Positions 24,087-33,543 of a stretch of 37,719 nt of DNA are shown in pieces. Positions within the stretch are counted from its first letter, which is position 1. Every line of letters starts with the position of its first letter. A program made the position numbers and the translations under genes. The stretch is from DATECU01 sp035286745 (GTDB taxonomy: Bacteria > Acidobacteriota > Vicinamibacteria > Fen-336), in contig DATECU010000164.1 of the NCBI GenBank assembly GCA_035286745.1, forward strand, positions 1 through 37,719, read 5' to 3'. Under the pieces are notes generated by a model. That model saw only the letters and a program-made list of their open reading frames with translations, did no database searches and was not told where the DNA came from.

Positions 24087-25195
24087 GCCCCCAGGACCTG
24101 GTGGTAGAACCCCAGGGTGGCCGCTGCGGCCTTGTCCCAGTCGAAGCGCTGGCTCTGCTCCAGGCCCAGGCGGCGCTGTTCTTGAGCGCGTTCGGGCTCA
24201 TCGAGCAGCAGCTCGATGCCGTCGGCGATCGACTTGGTGTGCAAGGGATCGACGAGCGTGGCCGCCCCGCCCGCGACCTCTTCGAGGGCCGAGCCTCGCG
24301 AGCACACGACCGGCAGGCCCGCGGCCATGGCCTCGGCCACCGGCAGGCCGAAGCCCTCCTCGAGTGAGGGGAGGATGAGCATCGAGCACGCCGCCATCAG
24401 GGCCCGGATCTCGCCGGTCTCCAGATAGCCGGTGGCCCGGATCTGGGGCCCCACGACGGAGCCCCCCTGGGCCCAGTAGGATCCCGGTCCCACCAGAATC
24501 AGCGGCGGCAGCCGGCGGCGGCGGGACAGCCCCATGTACGCCATGGCCAGGTTGACCAGGTTCTTGCGCTTCTCCTCGGACCCCACGTAGAGGATGCCGC
24601 CGCGCGGCAATCGGTACTTGGCGAGCACGGCGTCGACGGTCTCGGCCGCCGGCACCAGGCGGTAGACGGGATCAATTCCGTTAGGTATGACGGCGATCTT
24701 GCTGGCGGCCACCTCCAGCAGCAGGCGGGCCTCGGAGGCCGTGAACTCGGAGACGCAGATGACCCCGTCGGCCCTGCGCACGTGATCCTTGACCAGCGGC
24801 ACGTAGTCGCGCCGGATCTCAGCCTCGGTCATGTCCGGGTGTTTCAGGAAGAAGAGATCGTGGATGGTCACCACCCGCCGCGCCTTCTTCCCCGGAACCA
24901 GGAGCGGGTGCGGAGAGTGGATGAGGTCGAGATGAGCCCCGACCAGCCGGTCGAGAGGAGGCCACTCCAGCCGGTTCCAGGCCAGGTTCAGGGCCCGGAC
25001 CGGCAGCCGGCGGTCGATCAGGGTCACGTTCGGGGGCCAGTCGCGGGTGGGGTAGCGGTCCTTGAGGGAGGCCGAGAAGAAGTGGAAGCGGGAGTCGGGC
25101 GCCAGACCCGGAAGACGCTGTGCCAGTGCCAGGACATAGGACCCCACGCCGGTCGGGCGCAGGAGCGAAGGCCTGAGGTCGAGGGCGATATCCAT
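24083..25195 (-). CDS. GT4-family glycosyltransferase, first gene of the minus-strand run
   Basis: A 370-residue GT-B enzyme starting MDIALDLRPSLLRPTGVGSY. It has IHDLFFLKHPDM at about 111-122, YVGSEEKRKNL at 203-213 and the EX7E pair Glu280-Glu288 in EGFGLPVAE. The ATG at 25195 is chosen because it begins the family N-terminus; a longer open frame to 25447 runs antisense through the ugd start and is unlikely. A TATCAT element lies 12 nt upstream. It heads a seven-gene minus-strand run (24083 down to 17225) and diverges from ugd, with a 115-nt gap that must hold both promoters. Confidence 0.9.
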   Translation of the reverse strand: MDIALDLRPSLLRPTGVGSYVLALAQRLPGLAPDSRFHFFSASLKDRYPTRDWPPNVTLIDRRLPVRALNLAWNRLEWPPLDRLVGAHLDLIHSPHPLLVPGKKARRVVTIHDLFFLKHPDMTEAEIRRDYVPLVKDHVRRADGVICVSEFTASEARLLLEVAASKIAVIPNGIDPVYRLVPAAETVDAVLAKYRLPRGGILYVGSEEKRKNLVNLAMAYMGLSRRRRLPPLILVGPGSYWAQGGSVVGPQIRATGYLETGEIRALMAACSMLILPSLEEGFGLPVAEAMAAGLPVVCSRGSALEEVAGGAATLVDPLHTKSIADGIELLLDEPERAQEQRRLGLEQSQRFDWDKAAAATLGFYHQVLGA

Positions 25196-25310
25196 GAGAC
25201 CGCGCAAATGATAGCAGCAGTTGGCTTCTGAGGGCGGCTTGGCTCCCGCCACAGCCTTCGTGTTACGCTCACCGGTCGCCTCGAGATCAATCCGATCGGG
25301 AGGAGTTGCC

Positions 25311-26605
25311 TTGAAGATTGGCGTGGTGGGTACGGGGTATGTCGGGCTGGTCTTGGGGGCCTGCCTGGCCGAAAACGGCAACACCGTGGTGTGCGTGGAC
25401 AACGACGAGTCGAAGGTCGGCGCCCTGAAGCGCGGCGAGATCCCCATCTACGAGCCGGGACTCGACGAGCTGGTGGCACGTAACGAGTCCGAGGAACGCT
25501 TGTCCTTCACCACCGACATCGCGACTGCCGTGCGCGAGAGCGAGATCCTGTTCATCGCGGTGGGAACCCCGCAGGACGAGGACGGCTCGGCCGACCTGTC
25601 CCACGTGCTGGAGGCGGCTCGCCAGATCGGCCGGGCCATGAACGGCCCCAAGATCGTGGTCAACAAGTCGACGGTCCCGGTTGGCACGGCCCGGAAGGTC
25701 AAGCAGGCGATCGAGGAGGTCACCTCCCACCCGGTGTCGGTGGTTTCGAACCCGGAGTTCCTGAAGGAGGGGGCAGCGGTCGACGACTTCCTGCGCCCCG
25801 ACCGGGTGGTGATCGGCACCGACGACGCCAAGGTCGAAGCCGTGATGCGCGAGCTGTACGAGCCCTTCCTGCGCACCGGCCACCCCATCCTGGTCATGGA
25901 CCCGGCCTCGGCCGAGCTGACCAAGTACGCCGCCAACGCCATGCTGGCGACCCGCATCTCCTTCATGAACGAGGTGGCCAACCTGTGTGACCGGGTGGGC
26001 GCCGACGTGCGTCAGGTGCGGGCGGGGATCGGCACCGACACCCGCATCGGTCCTTCCTTCCTGTTCCCCGGCATCGGATACGGTGGCTCCTGCTTCCCCA
26101 AGGACGTGAAGGCTCTGCTCAAGACCGGCGAGGACGCCGGGCTCAGCCTCGAGGTGGTGTCGGCGGTCGACCGCGTCAATCAGGACCAGAAGAGCATCCT
26201 GGTGCCCCGCATCAAGGCCCATCTGGGCGGCCTGCGGGGCAAGGTCATCGGTGTCTGGGGGCTCGCCTTCAAACCCCGCACCGACGACATGCGGGAGGCG
26301 CCGGCACTGACCATCATCGAGGCGCTCCTGGCCGAGGGCGCCAGCGTGCGCGCCTACGATCCCAAGGCCATGAAGGCCGCTCGTCACTTCCTCGGAGATC
26401 GCATCACCTACTGCGCCAAGGGCTACGAGGCGCTGGAGGGGGCCGACGCCCTGGTGCTGGCCACCGAGTGGGCCGAGTTTCGAGAGCCGGACTTTGGCCG
26501 CATCAAGGCGCTGATGCGCCAGCCCGCCATCTTCGACGGCCGGAACATCTACAACCCACAGCACCTCCGGGATCTCGGGTTCCACTACCAGGGAATCGGC
26601 CGGCG

Positions 26606-26609
<4 letters not shown>
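25311..26609 (+). CDS. ugd: UDP-glucose 6-dehydrogenase
   Basis: A 432-residue enzyme that oxidises UDP-glucose twice to UDP-glucuronate using NAD+. The start is TTG at 25311, with GGGAGGAG about 6 nt upstream; it directly gives the family N-terminus (K)IGVVGTGYVGLVLGACLA. The NAD motif GTGYVG is at 7-12, VNKSTVPVGT at 117-126, NPEFLKEG at 147-154, and the catalytic Cys261 sits in GIGYGGSCFPKD. The C-terminal UDP-binding domain has GVWGLAFKPRTDDMREAP. The product feeds UDP-xylose synthase on the other side of the cluster. The galE start overlaps its stop by 4 nt. Confidence 0.96.
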
Positions 26610-27582
<973 letters not shown>

Positions 27583-27586
<4 letters not shown>

Positions 27587-28296
27587 CCAAGAACCCCCGA
27601 GCGGCGCTCCACGACCCGTTGCTCACGGTGGTGATGCCGGTCTACAACGAGAAGAGCACGCTGGAGGAGATCGTCGCCCGCGTGCTGGCCGTGCCGCTCC
27701 GCCTCGAGCTGGTCGCCGTGGATGACGCTTCCACCGACGGCACGCGGGAGATGCTGGAACGCCTCTCTCAGGAGCGGGGTTTTCGACTGTTCAAGCAGGA
27801 GCGGAACCAGGGCAAGGGCGCGGCGGTGCGCCGAGGCATTGCCGAGGCCCAGGGCGACATCGTCGTGATCCAGGACGCCGACCTGGAGTACAGCCCCGAG
27901 GAGTACCCCGAGCTGGTCGAGCTGATCGTGAAGGGCAAGGCGGATGCTGTCTTCGGCAGCCGCTTCATCGGGCGGCACCGCTGCCATCTGTTCACGCACT
28001 ACCTGGCCAACCTGTTCCTGAACCTGGTCACCAACGTGCTCTACAACACCACCATGACCGACATGGAGACCTGCTTCAAGGCGGTTCGAGCCGAGCTGCT
28101 CCAGTCCCTGAACCTCAAGAGCGACCGCTTCGGGATCGAGCCCGAGATCACGGCCAAGCTCTTCAAGCGAGGCGCTCGCGTGTACGAGGTCCCCATCACC
28201 TACGAGGGGCGGGATTACACCGAGGGGAAGAAGATCACCTGGCGCGACGGCTTCCCGGCCCTGTGGACGCTGGTCAAGTACCGGTTCGTGGACTGA
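27583..28296 (+). CDS. GT2 polyprenyl-phosphate glycosyltransferase (DPM1-like)
   Basis: A 237-residue GT-A enzyme of the dolichol-phosphate-mannose synthase-like group. TVVMPVYNEKSTLEEI is at 15-30, VDDASTDGT at 46-54, the metal-binding QDADLEY at 97-103 and GSRF near 125. The conserved MTDMETCFKAVR and KSDRFGIEPEITAKL regions follow, as does YEGRDYTEGKKITWRDG. Members of this group transfer a sugar from a nucleotide to undecaprenyl phosphate, making donors for use outside the membrane. There is no C-terminal membrane helix pair, so a separate membrane partner may be needed. The GTG start overlaps galE by 4 nt. Confidence 0.9.
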
Positions 28297-28312
28297 CGGC
28301 GGTCGGAAGGTA

Positions 28313-28496
28313 GCGATCAGCGGTCAGCGATCAGCCGTCAGCTACGGCAGGGCGCGAGGCTGGAGAGGCGAGCAGCAAGCGGTCAGCGGTCAGCGATCAG
28401 CAGTCAGCTACGGCAGGGCGCGAGGCTGGAGAGGCGAGTAGCAAGCGATCAGCGGTCAGCGATCAGCAGTCAGCTACGGCAGAACGCGAGGCTGGG
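28313..28496. repeat. 66-bp tandem repeat, two full copies and a partial third
   Basis: The unit is 66 bp: copies at 28313-28378 and 28379-28444 differ at only a few positions, and a third runs from 28445 to about 28496 before diverging. Each starts with a run of GCGATCAGC/GCGGTCAGC-like 7-8 bp subrepeats and continues with CTACGGCAGGGCGCGAGGCT. No coding frame is supported. The repeats lie just after the GT2 stop. The spacing and lack of separate spacers exclude a CRISPR array. Confidence 0.88.
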
Positions 28497-28576
28497 ATGC
28501 GGCCGAGCCTGAACAGCAAGCGAGATGAGCTGCGGGCACACACTTGGGCCGGTCGCTCGTCGTCGTCGTTGCCGTC

Positions 28577-28608
28577 GCTGAATGCTGACTGCTGAGTGCT
28601 GAGCGCTG
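28577..28608. repeat. Inverted counterpart of the tandem-repeat core
   Basis: This stretch is a series of GCTGA units. Its core GCTGACTGCTGA (28584-28595) is the exact reverse complement of TCAGCAGTCAGC found in repeat copies two (28397-28408) and three (28463-28474). RNA across the region could form a long stem between them. Confidence 0.75.
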
Positions 28609-28651
28609 CCACCCGGGGGGGACTCGCGGGTGACTGACGACCAGCCCGGAA

Positions 28652-28681
28652 TTGCCCGGTGCTGGCCCCTGGGGCTATAAT
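28652..28681 (+). promoter_or_regulatory. Promoter with perfect -10 for the ABC exporter operon
   Basis: TTGCCC (28652-28657), an 18-nt spacer and a perfect TATAAT (28676-28681). The transcript would start near 28688 and have a leader of about 78 nt. A small hairpin (TGGACG 28695-28700 with CGTCCA 28710-28715) lies in the leader just before AAGGAG at 28719-28724. Confidence 0.6.
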
Positions 28682-28724
28682 CATCGGTCCATCCTGGACG
28701 GCTAAAGCGCGTCCATCCAAGGAG

Positions 28725-28769
28725 ATGAAGCCATCGCCGCCCCTGCGATTCCTCCCGTTACGTCCGTGA
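28725..28769 (+). other. Possible 14-codon leader ORF overlapping the exporter start
   Basis: ATG 28725 opens a 14-codon frame (MKPSPPLRFLPLRP) whose TGA (28767-28769) overlaps the GTG start of the exporter at 28766. AAGGAG abuts the ATG with no spacing, which is too close for normal initiation, so translation of this frame is doubtful. The arrangement is recorded because the true start of the exporter depends on it. Confidence 0.3.
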
Positions 28770-30589
28770 GACAGCCGGCGCCGGCCCGCCGGCCGGGGAG
28801 CGTGAGGCGCAGCGCGTCGGCCTTGTGGGACGAGTTCCGGGAGCAGGGCCGCCTCTTCCTCCGCCTCTTCCGCTTCGCCCGGCCGTATCGGGGCCTGCTG
28901 GTTCTGTCCTGGGTGGCCACCGCCGGGTACGCGGCCGCCGGGGCCGGCCTGGTCCACATGGTCGAGCCGATCTTCGACCGCGCGCTGGTTCCGAACGTCG
29001 CCTGGCGCAACGTGGCGATGATTGCGGCCACCATCCTGGCCCTGTACGTGATCAAGGGCGGGTGCTCCTATCTGTCCACGACGCTGGTGGCCTCGGCCGG
29101 ACAGCGCGCGGTGACCGACCTTCGGAACTTCCTCTACGAACACGTCCTCAACCAGTCGTTTTCTTTCCTGGGCCGGAACAGCACCGGCTCGCTGATGAGC
29201 CACATCACGACCGACGTGGAGAGAATCCAGAGCGCGGTCGCGGAGATGGCGGGCGACCTGCTGAAGGAAGGGCTCATGGTGATGGGCCTGCTGGTGGTCC
29301 TGTTCGTCAAGGACTGGCGGCTGGCCCTCTTCTCCCTGGTCGCCATGCCCCTGGCCTTTTACCCCCTGGTTCGTCTGGGGCGGCACCTGCGTTCCTCCAA
29401 CGAGACATCGCTGCGTCGCTGGCGCGACATCCTGGAGATCCTGCAGGAGACCATCTCCGGCTTCCGGGTGGTGAAGGCCTTTGGCATGGAGGCCTTCGAG
29501 ATCTCCAGGTTCCGCCGGGCCGCCGGGCGGCTGTGCACGGTGAATCTGAGGATCACCCGCACCACGGCGGTGCTGCCGCCGCTGATGGAGCTGGTGGGCG
29601 GGGTAGCCCTGGTGGGCGGCCTGTTCTACGGCAGCTACGCCATCCAGACCGGGCGGCTGTCCACCGGCGAGTTCACCTCGTTTCTGGCCGCTCTGTTCGC
29701 GCTCTATACCCCCGTCAAACGGCTCTCCCGGGTGAGCGCGACCTTGCAGGGCGCGCTGGCGGCCGGCCGGCGGATCTTCGAGGTGCTGGACACCCACCTG
29801 GAGGTGGTGGAGGCCCCGGGGGCCCCGCCGCTCCAGCGGATGCAGGCGGAGATCGAGTATCGCGACGTCGGATTTCGTTATGCGGACGGCGGGGGCGCGG
29901 TGCTGCGGCGGGTGAGCTTCACCGCTCGCTCGGGCGAGGTGCTGGCCATCGTGGGCACCAGCGGGGCCGGAAAGACCACCCTCGTCAACCTGCTCCCCCG
30001 CTTCTACGACGTGAGCGATGGGGCCATCCTGGTCGATGGCGTCGACGTTCGCTCGGTGACCTTGCGGAGCCTGCGCGAGCAGGTGGGCCTGGTGACCCAG
30101 GAGACGGTGCTCTTCAACGACACCGTGTGCGCCAACATCGCCTATGGCCTGGAGGGCGTGGACGAGACCCGGGTGGAGTCGGCGGCGCGGGCCGCCTTCG
30201 CCCACGACTTCATCCTCGACCTGCCCCGCCGCTACGACACCGTGATCGGAGAGCGGGGGAGTCGTCTCTCCGGCGGACAGCGGCAACGCATCGCCATCGC
30301 GCGGGCCATCCTCAAGGACCCGCCGATCCTGATCTTGGACGAGGCCACCTCGGCTTTGGATGCCAAGTCAGAGCGTTTGGTGCAGGAAGCCCTGGCCAAC
30401 CTGATGCGCGGCCGCACCACCCTGGTCATCGCCCACCGGCTGGCCACCGTGCGTAGCGCCGACTGCATTCTGGTGCTGGACGGAGGCGAGATCCGCGAGA
30501 CCGGGAGCCACGAGGAGCTGATGCGTCGGGGCGGGCTTTACAGCCGGCTGCACAAGCTGCAGTTCGCCCCCGAGGACCCGGCCGTATGA
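28766..30589 (+). CDS. msbA: MsbA-like ABC exporter (fused permease and ATPase)
   Basis: A 607-residue half-transporter with about six membrane helices in residues 35-330 and an ATPase domain in about 365-600. Walker A is GTSGAGKTT (about 393-401), followed by the Q-loop GLVTQETVLFND, signature LSGGQ, Walker B ILILDEATSALD and the switch histidine in AHRLATV. MsbA enzymes flip lipid A or other lipid-linked sugars across the inner membrane. Next to the polysaccharide genes it could move a lipid-linked glycan, but the lipid A role is equally likely. The GTG start is uncertain: the only good ribosome binding site (28719-28724) is better placed for a codon near 28733, where the frame has ATC. The yicC start overlaps its stop by 4 nt. 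Confidence 0.88.
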   Translation: MRQPAPARRPGSVRRSASALWDEFREQGRLFLRLFRFARPYRGLLVLSWVATAGYAAAGAGLVHMVEPIFDRALVPNVAWRNVAMIAATILALYVIKGGCSYLSTTLVASAGQRAVTDLRNFLYEHVLNQSFSFLGRNSTGSLMSHITTDVERIQSAVAEMAGDLLKEGLMVMGLLVVLFVKDWRLALFSLVAMPLAFYPLVRLGRHLRSSNETSLRRWRDILEILQETISGFRVVKAFGMEAFEISRFRRAAGRLCTVNLRITRTTAVLPPLMELVGGVALVGGLFYGSYAIQTGRLSTGEFTSFLAALFALYTPVKRLSRVSATLQGALAAGRRIFEVLDTHLEVVEAPGAPPLQRMQAEIEYRDVGFRYADGGGAVLRRVSFTARSGEVLAIVGTSGAGKTTLVNLLPRFYDVSDGAILVDGVDVRSVTLRSLREQVGLVTQETVLFNDTVCANIAYGLEGVDETRVESAARAAFAHDFILDLPRRYDTVIGERGSRLSGGQRQRIAIARAILKDPPILILDEATSALDAKSERLVQEALANLMRGRTTLVIAHRLATVRSADCILVLDGGEIRETGSHEELMRRGGLYSRLHKLQFAPEDPAV

Positions 30590-31467
30590 TCGTGTCCATG
30601 ACCGGCTACGGTACCGCGATGGTGCAGAGCGAGGCGCTGGCGGCGGCGGCCACCGCGCGCAGCCTGAACCACCGCTTCCTGGACGTGGCGGTGCACCTAC
30701 CCAGGCGGTGGGCCGGCCTGGAGGCGGACGTCAAGCGCCTGGTGCAGAGCCGGCTTTCTCGGGGTCGGGTGGAGATAGGGCTTGAGGTCCGCGGCTCGGC
30801 CGATTCCGGCGCCCAGGTGTTGCCCTCCCGGGAGCTGATCGCGGGGTTGGTGTCCGCGCTGCGGGAGGTCAAGGCGCTCCACGGGCTGGCGGGCGAGGTG
30901 AGCCTGGCCGAGGTGGCTCGTTTCCCCGGCGCCTTCGAGGTGGTGGAAGAGGCGGGGGGGATCGAGGATGGCCGCCGGCAGGAACTGCTGGGGCTGACCG
31001 AGCAGGCCTTGTCCCAGCTCGTCGAGATGCGCCAGGCGGAGGGCAAGAAGATCGAGGCCACGCTCAGGCAGGAGCTCTCGGCCATGGAGGCCGCGGCGCA
31101 GCGAATCGAGGACATCTCCGCCGGAGAGAGGGCGGCGCGCCGCGACCTGCTGCTGGCCAGGCTGCGCGACCTCCGAGACGAAGTGGGATTGGAGGACGCG
31201 CGCTTGTACCAGGAGGCGGTCCGGGGCGCGGAGAAGATGGACGTGGCCGAAGAGGTGCAGCGGCTGCGCAGCCACATCGCCCAAGCCCGGGAGGCGCTGG
31301 CCGGACCGGCCCCCTGCGGCAAGCGCCTGGATTTCGTGGCCCAGGAGTTGGGCCGCGAGGCCAACACCATCGGCAGCAAGGTCCAGTCGGCCCCGCTGGC
31401 CTCCGAGGTGGTGAGCCTGAAGAGCCACATCGAACGGCTGCGGGAACAGGTGCAGAACGTTGAGTGA
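30586..31467 (+). CDS. yicC: YicC/YloC family endoribonuclease
   Basis: A 293-residue protein with the family N-terminus MIVSMTGYGTA and Asn/His-containing SLNHRFLDV at about 26-34, and the C-terminal DUF1732 part (GKRLDFVAQELGREANTIGSK at about 244-264). YicC/YloC proteins are stress-linked endoribonucleases; they are commonly encoded just before gmk and rpoZ, as here. The ATG overlaps the preceding exporter stop (ATGA), and the gmk start lies within its last codons. The long central helical part probably forms the oligomeric channel of the enzyme. All the conserved blocks I can recall are present. Confidence 0.93.
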   Translation: MIVSMTGYGTAMVQSEALAAAATARSLNHRFLDVAVHLPRRWAGLEADVKRLVQSRLSRGRVEIGLEVRGSADSGAQVLPSRELIAGLVSALREVKALHGLAGEVSLAEVARFPGAFEVVEEAGGIEDGRRQELLGLTEQALSQLVEMRQAEGKKIEATLRQELSAMEAAAQRIEDISAGERAARRDLLLARLRDLRDEVGLEDARLYQEAVRGAEKMDVAEEVQRLRSHIAQAREALAGPAPCGKRLDFVAQELGREANTIGSKVQSAPLASEVVSLKSHIERLREQVQNVE

Positions 31468-32113
31468 CACCGCGCCGCTGGTGGTTGTGGTTTCCGGGCC
31501 CTCGGGGGCCGGGAAGTCGACCGTGCTCAGCCGGGTGCTCGGCGAGACCGACCGGCTGCGCTTCTCGGTCTCCCACACCAGCCGGGCGCCCCGACCGGGT
31601 GAGCGCGATGGGGTCGACTACCACTTCGTCACCGCCGCCGAATTCCACCGCCTGAGAGCCGAGGGTCGGTTCCTGGAATGGGCCGAAGTGCACGGTGATC
31701 TCAAGGGGACCGGCTGTGGCGAATACGAGCGGGCGGATCGCGACCAGGTGGACCTGCTGCTTGACCTGGACGTGCAGGGTGCGGCCCAACTGCGGCTCAA
31801 GTTCCCCGACGCGGTGACGGCGTTCATCCTGCCCCCGTCTTGGGAGGTCCTGGCCGAGAGACTGCGGGGCCGCGGCTCCGACAGCGGCGCGTCCCTGGCC
31901 CGGCGTCTGGCCAACGCCGCTGAGGAGACCAGGCTCTATCGTGAGTACCAATACGTCATCATCAACGACGACCTGGAACGCAGTGTTTCCAGCCTGAAGT
32001 CGATCATTCGGGCCGCGCGATGTCGCACCGCCCGTCTCGACCCCCAGGCGCAGGCCATTGTGGCCACCTTTCCATCGCCCAAGGAGCACCATGTCGCATC
32101 TGATCCTGCCTAA
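31460..32113 (+). CDS. gmk: Guanylate kinase with an unusual GMP-site substitution
   Basis: A 217-residue guanylate kinase, which phosphorylates GMP (or dGMP) to GDP. The P-loop GPSGAGKST is at 13-21, the GMP-domain residues HTSRAPRPGE (39-48), DYHF with Tyr54, FLEWAEVHG (71-79) with Glu73, and LDLDVQGA are present, as is the lid RLRGRGSDS. The motif usually reading YYGT or LYGT is LKGT (81-84), so the tyrosine that contacts the GMP phosphate (Tyr78 in yeast) is Lys82. The frame around it is intact, so this is not an obvious frameshift. The start is TTG inside the end of yicC; the 3' end overlaps rpoZ by 23 nt. Confidence 0.92.
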   Translation: MSDTAPLVVVVSGPSGAGKSTVLSRVLGETDRLRFSVSHTSRAPRPGERDGVDYHFVTAAEFHRLRAEGRFLEWAEVHGDLKGTGCGEYERADRDQVDLLLDLDVQGAAQLRLKFPDAVTAFILPPSWEVLAERLRGRGSDSGASLARRLANAAEETRLYREYQYVIINDDLERSVSSLKSIIRAARCRTARLDPQAQAIVATFPSPKEHHVASDPA

Positions 32114-32315
32114 GACCGTCGACAGCAAGTTCCGTTTCATCACCGTGGCCGCCCAGCGCGCCAAACAGATCCAGAACGGCGCCAAGCCCCGGGTGGAGTC
32201 GCGGACCCGCAAGTCCACCCGCATCGCCATCCAGGAAGTGCTGGCCGGCGCTATCTCCTGGGAGATCAAGGAGGACGCCGCCAAGGCCCCGGTGGAGGTG
32301 AGGGAGGGGGCCTAG
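32091..32315 (+). CDS. rpoZ: RNA polymerase omega subunit
   Basis: A 74-residue omega subunit, which helps assemble and stabilise RNA polymerase by clamping beta-prime. It has the family core RFITVAAQRAKQIQNGAKPRV (here with conserved AxRAxQ) and the helix KSTRIAIQEVLAGAISWEI. AAGGAG lies 4 nt before the ATG at 32091. The first 23 nt overlap the end of gmk in another frame, and the coaBC TTG follows the stop directly. Gene order gmk-rpoZ-coaBC is conserved in many bacteria. The C-terminus is short and lacks an extension. Confidence 0.93.
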   Translation: MSHLILPKTVDSKFRFITVAAQRAKQIQNGAKPRVESRTRKSTRIAIQEVLAGAISWEIKEDAAKAPVEVREGA

Positions 32316-33536
32316 TTGCCGACCGTCGTCCTCGGCGTCACCGGCTGCATCGGAGCCTACAAGGCCTGCGAGATCCTGCGCGAACTGCAAAAGCGCGACC
32401 TCGAAGTGCAGGTGGTGATGACGGCCAGCGCCACTCGCTTCGTGGGGCCGCTGACCTTCGAGGCGCTCTCCCGGCGTCCGGTGTTCGTCGACCAGTTCGT
32501 GATCGGCGCTTCCGGCGACATCCAGCACATCAGCTTGGCCGACGCGGCCGATCTGCTGCTGGTGGCTCCCGCCACCGCCAACATCCTGGGCAAGTTCGCT
32601 CGCGGGATCGCTGACGACGCGCTGTCGACCCTGTATCTTGCCAGTCGGGCCCCGGTCCTGGTGGCCCCCGCCATGAACGCCAACATGTACGAACACCCGG
32701 CGGTCCGCGAGAACCTCGCGATCCTGGCGGGGCGGGGCGTGCGGGTGGTGGAGCCGGGCTCCGGCTACCTCGCCTGTGGCTGGCTGGGCAAGGGCCGGCT
32801 GGCGGAGCCGGCGGAGATCGTGGAAGCGGCGCTCGGCGTGCTCGAGCGGAAGCGCAGCCTGCACGGCCAATGCGTGCTGGTGACGGCGGGACCCACGGTC
32901 GAGGACATCGATCCGGTCCGCTACGTTTCCAATCGCTCGACGGGGCGGATGGGTTACCGGCTGGCCGAAGCCGCCCGCGATCGCGGGGCACGGGTGATCC
33001 TGGTCGCGGGTCCCACCGCGCTCCCAGCCCCGGGGGGGATCGAGGTGCTGGCGGTGCGTTCGGCGCAGGAGATGGCGGATGCGGTGGCTGCCCGCCTCCC
33101 GGAGGCCGGCATCGTCGCCATGGCGGCGGCGGTTTCCGACTACCGGCCGGCCCAAGCCTCGCCCACCAAGATCAAGAAGGCGGAGGGCGGCATCAGCGTC
33201 GAGATGGTGAGGACCCCGGACATCCTGAGAGGCGTGGGGAAGGAGAAGGGACGCCGCTTCCTGATCGGCTTCGCCGCTGAGACCGATCGGGTCCTGGAGA
33301 ACGCTCGCCGGAAGCGGCTCGAGAAGAACCTCGATCTTCTGGTGGCGAACGATGTGTCCCGAACCGATGCCGGCTTCGCCAGCGAGAGCAACGCCGCGGT
33401 TCTGATCGACGCCCAGGGCGAGGCCGAGCTGCCGCTCATGAGCAAGCGGGAGCTGGCGGAGCGGATCTGGGACCGTGTGGAGCTGTTGCGGCGCCCCCGC
33501 CCCGTCGACGCGGCCAGCGATGCCGCGGTCCGCTGA
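32316..33536 (+). CDS. coaBC: Bifunctional phosphopantothenoylcysteine synthetase/decarboxylase
   Basis: A 406-residue fusion for two steps of coenzyme A synthesis. The CoaC part (about 1-175) is an FMN-dependent decarboxylase with GVTGCIGAYKA near 7-17, the active His71 in QHISLA, PAMNANMY at 118-125 and Cys154 in YLACGWLGKGRL. The CoaB part (about 183-395) joins cysteine to 4-phosphopantothenate, with VTAGPTVEDIDPVRYVSN, AAAVSDYRP and KIKK. The TTG start follows the rpoZ stop directly with GAGGGAGGGGG as ribosome binding site, so translation is coupled. Both halves look complete. Confidence 0.95.
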   Translation: MPTVVLGVTGCIGAYKACEILRELQKRDLEVQVVMTASATRFVGPLTFEALSRRPVFVDQFVIGASGDIQHISLADAADLLLVAPATANILGKFARGIADDALSTLYLASRAPVLVAPAMNANMYEHPAVRENLAILAGRGVRVVEPGSGYLACGWLGKGRLAEPAEIVEAALGVLERKRSLHGQCVLVTAGPTVEDIDPVRYVSNRSTGRMGYRLAEAARDRGARVILVAGPTALPAPGGIEVLAVRSAQEMADAVAARLPEAGIVAMAAAVSDYRPAQASPTKIKKAEGGISVEMVRTPDILRGVGKEKGRRFLIGFAAETDRVLENARRKRLEKNLDLLVANDVSRTDAGFASESNAAVLIDAQGEAELPLMSKRELAERIWDRVELLRRPRPVDAASDAAVR

Positions 33537-33543
33537 GGGTGGC

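Noticed and set aside
28313..28496. CRISPR array
   Set aside because: The 66-bp units are contiguous with no unique spacers and no cas genes are nearby.
28463..30286. A 607-codon minus-strand open frame
   Set aside because: Antisense to the ABC exporter, which has every expected motif; the minus frame has low-complexity composition and begins in the repeats.
31700..31780. Compensating frameshifts in gmk as the cause of the LKGT motif
   Set aside because: The other frames do not restore a better match, and residues before and after align without gaps.
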